A DNA stretch of 64,000 nucleotides from Hymenobacter psychrophilus (GTDB lineage: Bacteria; Bacteroidota; Bacteroidia; Cytophagales; Hymenobacteraceae): the NCBI RefSeq assembly GCF_900107135.1, contig NZ_FNOV01000008.1, forward strand, positions 206,500 through 270,499, read 5' to 3'. The position numbers were made by a program, and so were the translations under genes. Below are positions 25,788 to 34,229 of this stretch, in pieces (within the stretch, counting starts at the first letter, position 1; each line of letters begins with the position of its first letter). The notes beneath the pieces are model-generated. The model was not told the DNA's origin. It did no database searches and saw only the letters and a list, made by a program, of their open reading frames with translations.

Positions 25788-27167
25788 CTATTTGACTGGC
25801 TCGGATTGTTCCAGCAGGCGTACGCGGTAGCGGCTGCCGCTGCGCAGTTTCAGCCACTGGCCCAGCCGCTGGGCTTCGGGTGCGGGCAGCGGCTGGCGGC
25901 TGCGTACGGCCACTACTACCAGCGTATCGGCCCGGAGCGAGTCGGTGGCGGGCTGCACCACGGTGCTTACGCCCAACTGCCGCACCAGCGGATGCTCGAT
26001 CTGCACTTCGCGCAACAGGGCCGAATCGGTTGGCAGGCCCGACGGGACGATGGTAGCCGCCACAATGCTTCGTAACCGCCGGGTAACCTGGTCGTCGTAG
26101 CTGGCCAGGGTTTGTTCGCCGAGGCTGCGCACATCTTCCAGCAGACTGAGGCGTAGCGAATGGGCATCGGCCGAATCGAGGCTGCCCAGGCCCTGGCGTA
26201 CAATCAGGCGGGCATCGGGCAGGCTGTAAGCGGGCAGGCGGGCATAGAGGGCGCGCAGTTTCTCTGGTGAAAGCGTCTGGCCCGCCAGCAGCACGTTGAT
26301 GGTGCTGGTTTCAGGGGTAAGGCGGCGGCTGACAATGTAGGAGTTGGCCAAGTTGAACTGCTCCTCGACGAAGCGTTGGGCATTGTGGGTAAACACGGTG
26401 CGCCGCACAATACGGGCACCCAAGTACACGCTGGGCACGGCCGTGAGCAGGGCCAGGCCCCACACCGCGAGTTGTACGCGCCGGGCGCGGGCGCTATCGG
26501 TGAACGTAGCCCGCGGAATGGGTAGCAGCCGCACCACCAGTAGCGTAGACAGCACAATGAACACGCAGTTGATGAAAAACAAATACAGCGCCCCGAACAT
26601 GTAGCGCCATTCGCCCATGGCCAGCCCGTAGCCGGCCGTACACAGCGGCGGCATCAGGGCGGTGGCAATGGCCACGCCGGGCAGCACGTTGCTTTTCTCG
26701 CGCCGGGTGAGGGCCACGGCCCCGGCCGCGCCCCCAAACAGGGCAATCAGCACATCCCAGGTGGTGGGCACGGTGCGGCCCAGCAGCTCGGTGCCGGCGT
26801 CGGTGAGGGGGGTGAGCCGGAAGTATGCTGCCGACACCATCAAACTGATAACGGTGGCCAGTAGCAGGTTCGACCCGCTCCGGCGAATAATATCAACCCG
26901 CACGGTGGCCGCCCCGAACCCGATACCCACGATGGGGCCCATAAGCGGCGAAATCAGCATGGCCCCGATTACCACGGCCGTCGAGTTGACGTTCAGCCCC
27001 ACCGACGCCACCAGAATGGCGAACATGAGCACCCATAGGTTGGTACCCTGAAACACCAAACCCTCTTCCACGTCCTGCACAATATCGGCGGGCGTGCCCA
27101 TGTCCTGGGTCAGGTCGAAGCGGCGGCGCAGCCAGCGGAGGAGCACAAAAATCATGGCGCGGGGCAA
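25788..27167 (-). CDS. DUF389 (TIGR00341-type) membrane protein
   Basis: 459 residues. About six membrane helices in residues 35-260 include the family stretch NVNSTAVVIGAMLISPLMGPIVGIG and SNVLPGVAIATALMPPLCTAGYG. The C-terminal 200 residues are soluble and face one side. DUF389 proteins are widespread and uncharacterised, and some are proposed transporters. The start may instead be the ATG four codons later. The 206-base gap upstream to the DUF3817 gene shows no feature. Confidence 0.85.
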   Translation of the reverse strand: MPRAMIFVLLRWLRRRFDLTQDMGTPADIVQDVEEGLVFQGTNLWVLMFAILVASVGLNVNSTAVVIGAMLISPLMGPIVGIGFGAATVRVDIIRRSGSNLLLATVISLMVSAAYFRLTPLTDAGTELLGRTVPTTWDVLIALFGGAAGAVALTRREKSNVLPGVAIATALMPPLCTAGYGLAMGEWRYMFGALYLFFINCVFIVLSTLLVVRLLPIPRATFTDSARARRVQLAVWGLALLTAVPSVYLGARIVRRTVFTHNAQRFVEEQFNLANSYIVSRRLTPETSTINVLLAGQTLSPEKLRALYARLPAYSLPDARLIVRQGLGSLDSADAHSLRLSLLEDVRSLGEQTLASYDDQVTRRLRSIVAATIVPSGLPTDSALLREVQIEHPLVRQLGVSTVVQPATDSLRADTLVVVAVRSRQPLPAPEAQRLGQWLKLRSGSRYRVRLLEQSEPVK

Positions 27168-27373
27168 AAAAGGATAAAACAGACAGCCGCGGGGCTACCT
27201 GGCGGCAACTCCGTGCAGGTGCGGAGTGCGCGGGCGGGGGCCGCCGGGCTCGGGCGTGGCCCGCAAGCGGTCCGGCACTATATCGGCAAGAATAGACAGA
27301 AGGAATAACCAACGGCCGCACCCCGGGACAACATCCGTAGAAACAGCCCGCTTGGTTGCCGCCACTACCAGCT

Positions 27374-27685
27374 CTAGCCGGCCAGTTTGTCTTCCCGAAA
27401 CAGTTTCATATCGGCCCAGAAGGTGCCAAACGGCACAATGGAGGCTAGGAAAGCCAGCGCCGTTTTGCGCCACGACCAGCTATAGCGCACCGCCGCGCCG
27501 ATAACCAGCAGGCAGTAAAGCACGAACAGGGCGCCGTGCGCCGTGCCCACGGCCCGCACCGCCGCCGGCTGGCCGAAGTAGTACTTCAGCGGCATGGCAA
27601 TGCCCAGCAGCACCAGAAACGAAAGGCCCTCCAGAAAGCCAACCAGCCGCAAAAGGCCCAGCGAGGAAGAAAAGAACTGTTTCAT
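27374..27685 (-). CDS. DUF3817 membrane protein
   Basis: A 103-residue protein with three membrane helices. It matches DUF3817 in length and in the motifs LRLVGFLEGLSFLVLL, GTAHGALFVLYC and ASIVPFGTFWADMKL. The ATG at 27685 is chosen because the upstream in-frame residues are not hydrophobic and lie outside the family. Function is unknown. Confidence 0.85.
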   Translation of the reverse strand: MKQFFSSSLGLLRLVGFLEGLSFLVLLGIAMPLKYYFGQPAAVRAVGTAHGALFVLYCLLVIGAAVRYSWSWRKTALAFLASIVPFGTFWADMKLFREDKLAG

Positions 27686-27765
27686 AGCGGAAAGCGGCCG
27701 GAACAAAGCCGCCCGGCAAAGGTAGGCCCGGCGGCCGGCAACTACCCGCATTCTGTCCAAACGCG

Positions 27766-27804
27766 CCAACGGCGGCAGCTTCCGAAGAAACTGCCGCCGT
27801 TGGG
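27766..27804 (-). terminator. Terminator-like hairpin after the T9SS metalloprotease
   Basis: CCAACGGCGGCAG and CTGCCGCCGTTGG form a strong stem about 25 bases past the protease stop on the minus strand. There is no long T run. Confidence 0.6.
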
Positions 27805-27828
27805 GCCTCAGAACCGATAGGGGTGAGG

Positions 27829-30108
27829 CTACTGCTTCACAAACCGCTCGTGGAAGGTTTTCTGCCCGTCGCTGACGGTAAGCAGGTAGACGCCGGTAGC
27901 CAGGTTGGCCACGTTCAACTGACCGTTTTCGAAGCGGGCGTTGGCCACCTGGGCGCCCCGCAAATCGGTAACCACGGCCGACACCACCGGCGCCTTGCCG
28001 GCCAGCACGATGTTGAGCACGCTGGCGGTTGGGTTAGGATACAGCAGCAGGGCCTTGTCGGAGCTGCCATTGCCCAGCGTAGCGCCCTGGGCAGCTACGT
28101 ACACCTCGGTCCCAGCCGCGCCACCCGTAATGGTTACGGAGTAGTCTTCGGTTTCGCCGTAGGTGAAGCTATTGCAGCTGGTGGTAGCCGCGTTGTCGCT
28201 CATCGTTACCCGCATGCGGGTTTTGCCGGCCAGGGCCGTAGAGGGCACAGTGAAGGTGGCCGAGAGTGTAGCGCTGCTCGACGAGGCACCCGACACCACC
28301 GTTTCGCCGGCATCGGTGAAGTCGCCGTCCTGGTTGTAGTCGATGTACACGCGCCAGTTCTCGGTGTAGGCCGTCGAGCGGAAACCAGCCGAGATGTTGA
28401 TAGTTTGTGCCGAACCGGCCGCGAGGTCGGTGTTCAGAGCCGTACCGTTGTAGTAGCCACCATCGGCCCCCGAAGTGCGGTTAATGCTGCCTAGCTTCAC
28501 CAGATCAATCCACTCGTAGCTTACATTGCTGCCCTTGCTGTCGCAGTACGTAACGGCAACCGGCGGAGTGGGCGGGGTTGGGGGCGTAGGAGGCGTTGGT
28601 GGGGTCGGCGTAGTGCTACCGGCCGGGGCCGTGCCAGTAACCGTGAACGAACCTATCGAGCCGTAATCAGAGTAGCCATCGGTGGCGGGGTTGCCCGAGC
28701 CGGTGCCATCAACCTGCAGGAAGTAGGTGCCAGCGGCCAGGTCGGCGCTGACGGTGGCGTTGAGGCTGCCGCTGGTATCGAACGTACCCACCACGCTGCC
28801 ACTGCTGTTAAGCAACCGCACGATAATGTCGAGGTTGCCGTAGCGGGCCACCGTATTCACGGCAAAGCTTACCGCGCCGCCGCTGGTGGTAAAGCTGAAG
28901 TAGTCCTGGTCAGTGGTCTGCTCAATGATGCCGTTGCCGGTCAGGGTGTTGCCGCTACGGGCCAGCGCCGTGGCGGCGGTGGTGGTGTTGCCGTGGTCAT
29001 CGGCGCGGTAGCCCACGTTGTAAGTTGCGCTGGCAATGATGGCCAGGTCGTCTTGGGTCTGGTTGGCCTGGGCATATTCGCCCTTGCTCCACTGCGTTAC
29101 CGGCTTGTAGTAGCCCACGCCCATGATCGGGGCCCATGTGCCCTGGCCCTGGTAGTAGCCCTCGCTGGGGCTGATGCGGCCATCATGGCTCAGGCCCAGC
29201 GTGTGGCCGATTTCATGCGAAGTGGCTTCCCCGCCCGATTTAGGGTCGCTCATGAACACCCAGCAGGGCGTGTCGTTGTTGCCCCGGAACGAGGTCACGT
29301 AGGCCACGCCGCCGGCCCCGGGTGCGGCCGTGTTGGTGGGCGTCACGATGCAGCGCATGCGCATGTTTTTGGGGTAGGAGTTGAACACGGCCAGGTCGGT
29401 GGTCACGTTCATGTCGAAGGGCCGGAAATCCTCGCTCACCAGCTCCCAGAAGGCCTGCACCTTCACGGCATCGTTCTGAATGCCCGAGGGCGCGGCGTCA
29501 ATCGGGTTGCCGTTGTTCCAGGGCGTACCCGACACATACTCTCCGTCGAGGTCGATGTAGAGGCAGCCTTTAGCGCCGGGCAGGCTCTGCAGGGATATAA
29601 CGGCGGCAGCCATGGCGGTACCCCGGTTGGCCGGAGCGGGCGCAGGGACCTGGTAGCCCACGGGCTTATCGTAGTCGATGCAAATCACCTGGCTGATATC
29701 TACCTCCTGCACCTGAGCGTTGCCCCGGGTGTCGGTCGAGTAGCGGTAGGCCCGCTTGGTGTCGCGGAGCACGATATTGCCCTCTACCTGGTTGCCTTCA
29801 ACCCGCAGGAAAAAGGAGGAGTTCGGTACGCCTACCAATTCACCCACGAGGTATTCGCCGGTCGAGGCTAAGTCTTCGCGGTAGTTTACCTGGCCGGTGA
29901 AATCCTTGTTGGCGGCCACCTGCAACGAAACTGTAGGCTTGGGCTGGCGGCGGGCCACGTCGGCGGCCACCTCGTTTTCGAGCTGCCGCACCAGCGCCTG
30001 GGGGCTGCCTAATTGATAAACCGGACCGGCGGGGCGGTTTTGGGCAGCGGCTCCGAAGCCGCTGAGCAGGAGGGCTGCACTGAGCCCGTACCCATAAAAG
30101 TTGTTCAT
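27829..30108 (-). CDS. Secreted zinc metalloprotease with T9SS sorting domain
   Basis: A 759-residue exported enzyme. A signal peptide (about 22 residues) and a propeptide-like region to about 160 precede a reprolysin-like catalytic domain with HEIGHTLGLSH (His298, Glu299, His302, His308). A PPC-type beta domain then spans about 375-500, followed by a short linker of repeated Thr-Pro-Pro, a GEVED-type domain (VSYEWIDLVKLGSI to FTYGETEDYSVTITGG), and a C-terminal type A sorting domain (LLYPNPTASVLNIVLAG to FHERFVKQ). It should leave the cell through the type IX system. It has a well-formed promoter at 30185-30214. Confidence 0.93.
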   Translation of the reverse strand: MNNFYGYGLSAALLLSGFGAAAQNRPAGPVYQLGSPQALVRQLENEVAADVARRQPKPTVSLQVAANKDFTGQVNYREDLASTGEYLVGELVGVPNSSFFLRVEGNQVEGNIVLRDTKRAYRYSTDTRGNAQVQEVDISQVICIDYDKPVGYQVPAPAPANRGTAMAAAVISLQSLPGAKGCLYIDLDGEYVSGTPWNNGNPIDAAPSGIQNDAVKVQAFWELVSEDFRPFDMNVTTDLAVFNSYPKNMRMRCIVTPTNTAAPGAGGVAYVTSFRGNNDTPCWVFMSDPKSGGEATSHEIGHTLGLSHDGRISPSEGYYQGQGTWAPIMGVGYYKPVTQWSKGEYAQANQTQDDLAIIASATYNVGYRADDHGNTTTAATALARSGNTLTGNGIIEQTTDQDYFSFTTSGGAVSFAVNTVARYGNLDIIVRLLNSSGSVVGTFDTSGSLNATVSADLAAGTYFLQVDGTGSGNPATDGYSDYGSIGSFTVTGTAPAGSTTPTPPTPPTPPTPPTPPVAVTYCDSKGSNVSYEWIDLVKLGSINRTSGADGGYYNGTALNTDLAAGSAQTINISAGFRSTAYTENWRVYIDYNQDGDFTDAGETVVSGASSSSATLSATFTVPSTALAGKTRMRVTMSDNAATTSCNSFTYGETEDYSVTITGGAAGTEVYVAAQGATLGNGSSDKALLLYPNPTASVLNIVLAGKAPVVSAVVTDLRGAQVANARFENGQLNVANLATGVYLLTVSDGQKTFHERFVKQ

Positions 30109-30184
30109 ACTGGTAGAAGGTTGGTTGTGGAAAAGAAGAGGGTGCAGAGAGAAAACCAGCCGGGGTGATTCAGCTGATTTCTGT

Positions 30185-30214
30185 CAAATGTACAATTAGC
30201 CCGATAACGTGCAA
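30185..30214 (-). promoter_or_regulatory. Complete Bacteroidota promoter for the metalloprotease
   Basis: On the minus strand TTG (30212-30214), 19 bases, then TACATTTG (30185-30192) match the -33/-7 consensus TTG-N19-TAnnTTTG. Transcription would start near 30178 and give a leader of about 70 bases. Confidence 0.7.
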
Positions 30215-30604
30215 TAATCTTATTTTCTATATATGCATTTGACCTGCAATCAGTTATCACTGGAAAGTAGGACTTGCGAGGTATATATTAGTTAAGAAAC
30301 CGTTGCTGTATGGCTGGAAATGGCTTTTCGTCGCATAAGCAGCATCTGTAATCGGGCGTTTAACCGGGGCGAGATAAGCTCGAGAAAACAGGAAAAATGC
30401 CAAAATCATGTTAATCTGAATGACTCCATATTCACGTAGGTACCGTCCTTTTTTCTCTGGCAATTGCTGCTTTCGCCCGGCAAGTACAAAAGACAAGGGG
30501 GTGGCACCCGGCCGCGTAGCTGGCTTCAGTGCGTCTGGAAATATTACTCCCGACACAATTGAGGCAGAGCGCAACTTTAAATTCGCTGGCTGCCCGGTCA
30601 TGCA
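30215..30604. other. Gene-free region
   Basis: Apart from the promoter next to it, this stretch is AT-richer than its neighbours and has no supported gene. A 118-codon frame on the minus strand (30257-30613) overlaps the terminator of the next gene, has no domain and is not credible. Confidence 0.6.
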
Positions 30605-30653
30605 AAACTCCAAGGGTGGCTGCTTTCTAAAGAAGCAGCCACCCTTGGAGTTT
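30605..30653 (-). terminator. Strong hairpin after the DUF6503-like gene
   Basis: AAACTCCAAGGGTGGCTGCT and its exact inverse form a stem of about 20 base pairs just beyond the stop at 30677. Confidence 0.85.
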
Positions 30654-30676
30654 GAGCGGATAATACAATTTGTCGG

Positions 30677-31411
30677 CTACAGCCGCCGCTTGGTCAGGGG
30701 CTCAGCACTGATGAGTTGGTCGGTAGCTAAAAAGGCGTCGTTGTCGTTGCGGTACCACTTGCGCTCCTGCGGAATCCGGATACCCTCCACAACCAGCTCG
30801 CCGCGCAACGTAATATACTCGCCATCGTTGGGCGTGCGGTTGTGGGCGAAGCGGTAGGCCCGTAGCGCGGCCGTTTTGGAGTCGAAGTAAAACGTCCAGC
30901 TGTCGGTGCCCACGGCCGGGTCGTAGCGAACTTCGGCGGTGGCGTATTCTTGGCCGAGTAGCGTCTGGAGCTTGGTTTCGGGCGTTACCAGCGTGCCGGA
31001 GTCCTGCAGTTTCATGGGCAGGCCGTAGAGGTAAGTGTAGTAGTTGCGCATGGTTTGGCCCATGCCGACCCCGAGGCGGTACTGCTGGCGCTCAGCCTCG
31101 CTCAAATCGGCCCGCCCATCGAGCAGCAGTATTTCCTGTCCGTCCACCACGGCCTTGATAAGCTCGTGCCCGTCGCGGTGCCCGATGTAGCAAAAGTAAC
31201 CGGCCGCGTTGTCGAGCTCCACTTCAAACGGACTTTGCTTGCCCGCCGGATTCGTGGTAACGAAGTGGAGCCGGGTGCGCAGCTTCGGCCACTGCCCCCC
31301 GGCATCGTGGTAGGCAATGGACTGCCGGATAAGCTCGGGACCAGTTGGGGGGCGCAGGGGTTGAGCAGCAGAGCCGAAGACCAGAACTGCGGCCAGAAGC
31401 AGGATACGCAT
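30677..31411 (-). CDS. Exported protein, DUF6503-like
   Basis: A 244-residue protein with a short signal peptide (MRILLLAAVLVFGSAAQ). The mature part is beta-rich with repeated Trp, Tyr and Phe positions (WPKLRTRLHFVTTNP, WTFYFDSKTAALRAYRFAHN, ERKWYRNDNDAFLATDQL). The pattern fits the DUF6503/LolA-like lipoprotein-carrier type of fold common in Bacteroidota. The family label is tentative. The ATG at 31411 is preferred over one at 31465, since the longer form puts charged residues before the signal. Confidence 0.65.
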   Translation of the reverse strand: MRILLLAAVLVFGSAAQPLRPPTGPELIRQSIAYHDAGGQWPKLRTRLHFVTTNPAGKQSPFEVELDNAAGYFCYIGHRDGHELIKAVVDGQEILLLDGRADLSEAERQQYRLGVGMGQTMRNYYTYLYGLPMKLQDSGTLVTPETKLQTLLGQEYATAEVRYDPAVGTDSWTFYFDSKTAALRAYRFAHNRTPNDGEYITLRGELVVEGIRIPQERKWYRNDNDAFLATDQLISAEPLTKRRL

Positions 31412-31463
31412 AGCAGGAGGAGGTTGCCGCCGCCAACGCGACGCGTAAGTTGGACCGAAAACC

Positions 31464-31497
31464 AAAAAGCGGCTGAAGCGTCGAGGGCTTCAGCCGC
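31464..31497 (-). terminator. Terminator of the cold-shock gene
   Basis: GCGGCTGAAGC and GCTTCAGCCGC form a stem, with an A run on the plus strand that gives a T run on the minus strand. It lies about 30 bases past the cold-shock stop. Confidence 0.85.
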
Positions 31498-31523
31498 CTG
31501 GCTGCATCGCGGGCACGAAAAAA

Positions 31524-31985
31524 TTAGCCCGCCATTTTTACATTGAAGGCGCTCGGGCCTTTCTGGCCCATCTCTACCTCAAATGTCACCTTGTCGTTTT
31601 CCTTGATGGTGAGACCATTCAGGTTGTTGGCGTGCACGAATACGCTCTGCTGCGTAGCCGAGTCCTTGATGAAGCCGTAGCCTTTCGAGTCGGTAAAGAA
31701 GGTAACCGAGCCAGTGCGAACCGGATCCTCCTCCTCGATATCCTCTTGGCGGATAGCGCCAATACGGATGCTTTCGAGCGGAATCTCCTTCTTTTTCTTG
31801 GTCGGATCCGGGGGAGTGTCTACGATGTTGCCGTTCTCGTCGACATAGGCCAACATTTCCTCCAGGCCTTGGCCCTTGCTGGAGTTAGCCAAACGCTCCT
31901 CTTTCTTTTCCGCCTTCTCCTGGCGCTTCTTCAGTCGTTTCTTCTCGTTCTCTCTTTTGCCGAAGGTGGCCTGTGATCTACCCAT
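31524..31985 (-). CDS. Cold-shock domain protein with charged N-terminal extension
   Basis: A 153-residue RNA-binding protein. The cold-shock domain is at the C terminus (about residues 88-150) with RNP motifs KGYGFI and VFVHANNL, though the second is altered from the usual VFVHxSA. The first 45 residues are very rich in Lys, Arg and Glu (KKRLKKRQEKAEKKEERL), and an acidic linker follows. This long form is common in Bacteroidota. It probably acts as an RNA chaperone. Confidence 0.92.
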   Translation of the reverse strand: MGRSQATFGKRENEKKRLKKRQEKAEKKEERLANSSKGQGLEEMLAYVDENGNIVDTPPDPTKKKKEIPLESIRIGAIRQEDIEEEDPVRTGSVTFFTDSKGYGFIKDSATQQSVFVHANNLNGLTIKENDKVTFEVEMGQKGPSAFNVKMAG

Positions 31986-32562
31986 ATACTATGTTTGATT
32001 GAGGTCGGAGTGCCTCTGCCGGGCAGAGGCGGTGATGATACAAAAAGCTGCTTACCGGGTTAAACAGACCCTAATCTAGCAAAGTTCCTATATTGAACTC
32101 TGCTGAGAAGGTGCGGGCGAAGCGGGGCCGGAAGACAAGCGAGCCGTGCTGCAGAAAGGCGGCGGGGCGCGGGCCAAACCAGCACGGCCGGGGCTAAAGC
32201 AATAGCGGCAGGGGTAAAGTTACGCCATAATTCCCGCAAAAAGAACACCACGCGGCTATATTCCGGGCGCGGCAGGCCGGCGCTTAGCTGCCGGGAGCAA
32301 AGGCTGAAGGCCGCCGCTACGTGCTGCTGCCCGGCAACCCTATTAAGCCGTTCTTACGGGCAACCCGTGCCGCGCTGACGCATTTGAAGGTAGGTGATGC
32401 TATTATCAATACCTCGTGGCGAATGCCAACGCCGGCAACGCCGAACTGTGCCCCTACCCCTCTACGAAAGGCGCTGCTCCAACCTTTACGTGGGCGTTGA
32501 CTCCTGAGGCATGCACGTCAACTCGGTGGCTCCGGGTTCTATCCGGATATTCTTCATTCCTG
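31986..32562. other. Intergenic region with decayed coding-like segments
   Basis: No intact gene is present. From 32306 to 32500 the plus strand is open in one frame (GRRYVLLPGNPIKPFLR, AALTHLKVGDAII). A second frame continues with SNLYVGVD, a TGA, then MHVNSVAPGSIRIFF until a stop at about 32573. Neither has a start codon in a sensible place and the frames are offset. This looks like the eroded remains of a gene. I cannot assign a family. Confidence 0.3.
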
Positions 32563-33159
32563 CTACGCCCTAACTACCAGCCCGACTATATCCAGCACTT
32601 CGTGCGCTTCGCCGGGGGCGAGGGTGGCCAACGCTATACCGCCGATGCGGACGCGTACCAGCCGCAGCGTTGGAAAACCCACGGCAGCTGTCATTTTGCG
32701 TACCTGGCGGTTCTTGCCTTCCGTAACCGTGATGCTAACCCAACTAGTGGGGCCGTGGCGGTCGTCGCGGATTTTGCGAGGACGGGGTGGCAACCCGGGG
32801 GCATCGGGCAGGCGATGGGCCGCACCGGGCAGCGTTTGGTAGGGCTGGTGCTCCACGCTGATTTCTACGCCGGTGCGCAGGCGGGCCAGGGCCTCGTTGG
32901 TGATGAGGCCGTCGACCTGGGCGTAATACTCTTTTTCCACATCCTTGCGACGAATTCGCTCGCTTACCAGCCCATCGGTAGTGAGGAGCAACAGGCCCTC
33001 GCTGTGCTCATCAAGGCGGCCGACGGCCATGGTACCGGCCGGGAAGTCGTGTAATTCGCCCAGGAACCGTTTTTTGCGCGCTTCGCGGGCGTCTTCGCTT
33101 CGGAACTGGCTTAGGTAGCCGAAGGGCTTGTATAACAGGAAATGACGGTGTTCGGACAC
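32563..33159 (-). CDS. RsuA/RluE-type pseudouridine synthase, GTG start
   Basis: A 198-residue RNA-modifying enzyme that should isomerise a uridine in ribosomal RNA. The sequence is HFLLYKPFGYLSQF, then the catalytic motif GRLDEHSEGLLLLTTDG with its Asp, then the C-terminal KNRQVRKMTAAVGFPTLRLVRVRIGG. It lacks an S4 domain, as RluE does. A longer frame reaches 33387 but its first 76 residues have no family character and overlap the divergent lipoprotein gene. The GTG at 33159 is supported by a -7 element ending five bases upstream. Confidence 0.9.
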   Translation of the reverse strand: MSEHRHFLLYKPFGYLSQFRSEDAREARKKRFLGELHDFPAGTMAVGRLDEHSEGLLLLTTDGLVSERIRRKDVEKEYYAQVDGLITNEALARLRTGVEISVEHQPYQTLPGAAHRLPDAPGLPPRPRKIRDDRHGPTSWVSITVTEGKNRQVRKMTAAVGFPTLRLVRVRIGGIALATLAPGEAHEVLDIVGLVVRA

Positions 33160-33164
33160 GGCCG

Positions 33165-33172
33165 CAAAGGTA
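33165..33172 (-). promoter_or_regulatory. -7 element directly before the GTG start
   Basis: On the minus strand TACCTTTG is followed by five bases and then the GTG at 33159. The transcript would begin at or next to the start codon, that is, be leaderless. Confidence 0.6.
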
Positions 33173-33293
33173 GGCAGCCAGGTTCGGTTGCCCGCCACCC
33201 GATAACCCCGGTGCGCCGGCCGCCGTATCAGGCCCCAGTATAGCTGCGAACCTATATCTGGCCGCGCAATTTTTTCACCTGACGTTTTTTCCC

Positions 33294-33926
33294 ATGAATA
33301 AGTCCCTGCTTCTTCTTTCCGCTGCTGCCAGTCTGGCCGTGGCTTCCTGCAACCAGGACAAACAGGCGGCCGTTGACGCCGCCACAACTCCTTCGGGCGA
33401 TACGGCCGTGGTGATGAATGACAACATGGACTACCGGGCCGATGCTGACCGCACGGTCAATCAGATAGCCAACGACCTAGAAATCGACGATACCACCACC
33501 GTTTCGACCATTGGCCGGGGCTATTACGACCGGGGCCGCCGCTTTGCCGAAGTCAACAACCAGTATAAAACCGATACCACGGGCTTCTACGCCGCCCAAC
33601 GCGCCGTAAACGACGAAACCGACAACACGGTGAAGGGCGCGGTGGATGGCGACCGGTACAATACGTACACTGCCAACCGCGGCACGTATTACGCCGGCAC
33701 TCCCTACACGCCCGCGCCGGCCCCCCGGCCCGTTGCTAGGCCTGCTAAACCCGCTGGCCCGACGATAGTGAAGCGCGAAAAGCGCCTCGGTGGCGACACT
33801 AAAATCACGTACTCGAACGGTAAAGTCATCAAAATCGACAAGGATGGCGACACCAAAGTGAAGTATCCCGACGGCACCAAGGTAAAAACCGATGCCGACG
33901 ATGGCAATGTGAAGATAAAAGACTAG
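33294..33926 (+). CDS. Lipoprotein with short glycine-turn repeats
   Basis: A 210-residue exported protein. The lipobox is LAVASC near residue 19. The middle is polar with many Asp, Thr and Tyr. Near residue 140 is a Pro-rich stretch (TPAPAPRPVARPAKPAG). The last 45 residues are a run of short beta units of about nine to ten residues each, such as TKITYSNGKVIKID and TKVKYPDGTKVKTD, like the C-terminal repeats of TCP10/CPAP or MORN-like proteins. Function unknown. A terminator follows. Confidence 0.75.
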   Translation: MNKSLLLLSAAASLAVASCNQDKQAAVDAATTPSGDTAVVMNDNMDYRADADRTVNQIANDLEIDDTTTVSTIGRGYYDRGRRFAEVNNQYKTDTTGFYAAQRAVNDETDNTVKGAVDGDRYNTYTANRGTYYAGTPYTPAPAPRPVARPAKPAGPTIVKREKRLGGDTKITYSNGKVIKIDKDGDTKVKYPDGTKVKTDADDGNVKIKD

Positions 33927-33952
33927 CATTTCGTCTAGTCAACCACACGCCG

Positions 33953-33987
33953 TAAGGCCCCGCCCGGATGTTCTGGGCGGGGCCTTA
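33953..33987 (+). terminator. Terminator after the repeat lipoprotein
   Basis: TAAGGCCCCGCCC and GGGCGGGGCCTTA form the stem. A smaller GACTAG/CTAGTC hairpin starts five bases before the stop codon's end, at 33921-33940. Confidence 0.8.
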
Positions 33988-34016
33988 TGAGTTTTAAGTA
34001 TAGATGATGTGGTACC

Positions 34017-34229
34017 CTACTCGCGCACAAAGCAAGAGTAGGTGGATCCGCTTTGGCGCAACGTGAGGGTGCGTTGAGCCGCATCGAAATCTATGATGAT
34101 GCCCGGCTGCGCGAAGGTAAACAGCGCTTTAAATTTAGTGGTGCGCGGCAAGGTTGCCTGGCCGCTTGCCTGGGCCGTAAGCGACGTGTCGGTTGATGTA
34201 ATGGGGAAAGGAGTGAGAAAATAAGGATT
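34017..34229 (-). pseudogene. Gene fragment, C-terminal remnant without start
   Basis: Directly after the LytTR gene's TAA, in the same frame, the minus strand stays open for 70 codons and ends in TAG. The translation looks like a real protein end (TKFKALFTFAQPGIIIDF, AAQRTLTLRQSGSTYSCF). The pattern resembles the C-terminal beta domain attached to some serine hydrolases of the beta-lactamase type, but this is only a resemblance. There is no ATG, GTG or TTG in a useful place. It is probably the tail of a gene whose front was lost, perhaps when the LytTR gene was joined here. Confidence 0.45.

Noticed and set aside
28993..29871. 292-codon plus-strand frame opposite the T9SS metalloprotease
   Set aside because: Runs antisense to the catalytic domain with no recognisable motif.
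30257..30613. 118-codon minus-strand frame
   Set aside because: It overlaps the terminator hairpin at 30605 and has no signal, domain or plausible promoter.
32060..32251. 63-codon minus-strand frame upstream of the cold-shock gene
   Set aside because: Pro/Ala/Arg-rich translation typical of chance frames in GC-rich DNA.
33160..33387. Longer pseudouridine synthase starting at 33387
   Set aside because: The extra residues have no family similarity, overlap the divergent lipoprotein gene, and contain the likely promoter.
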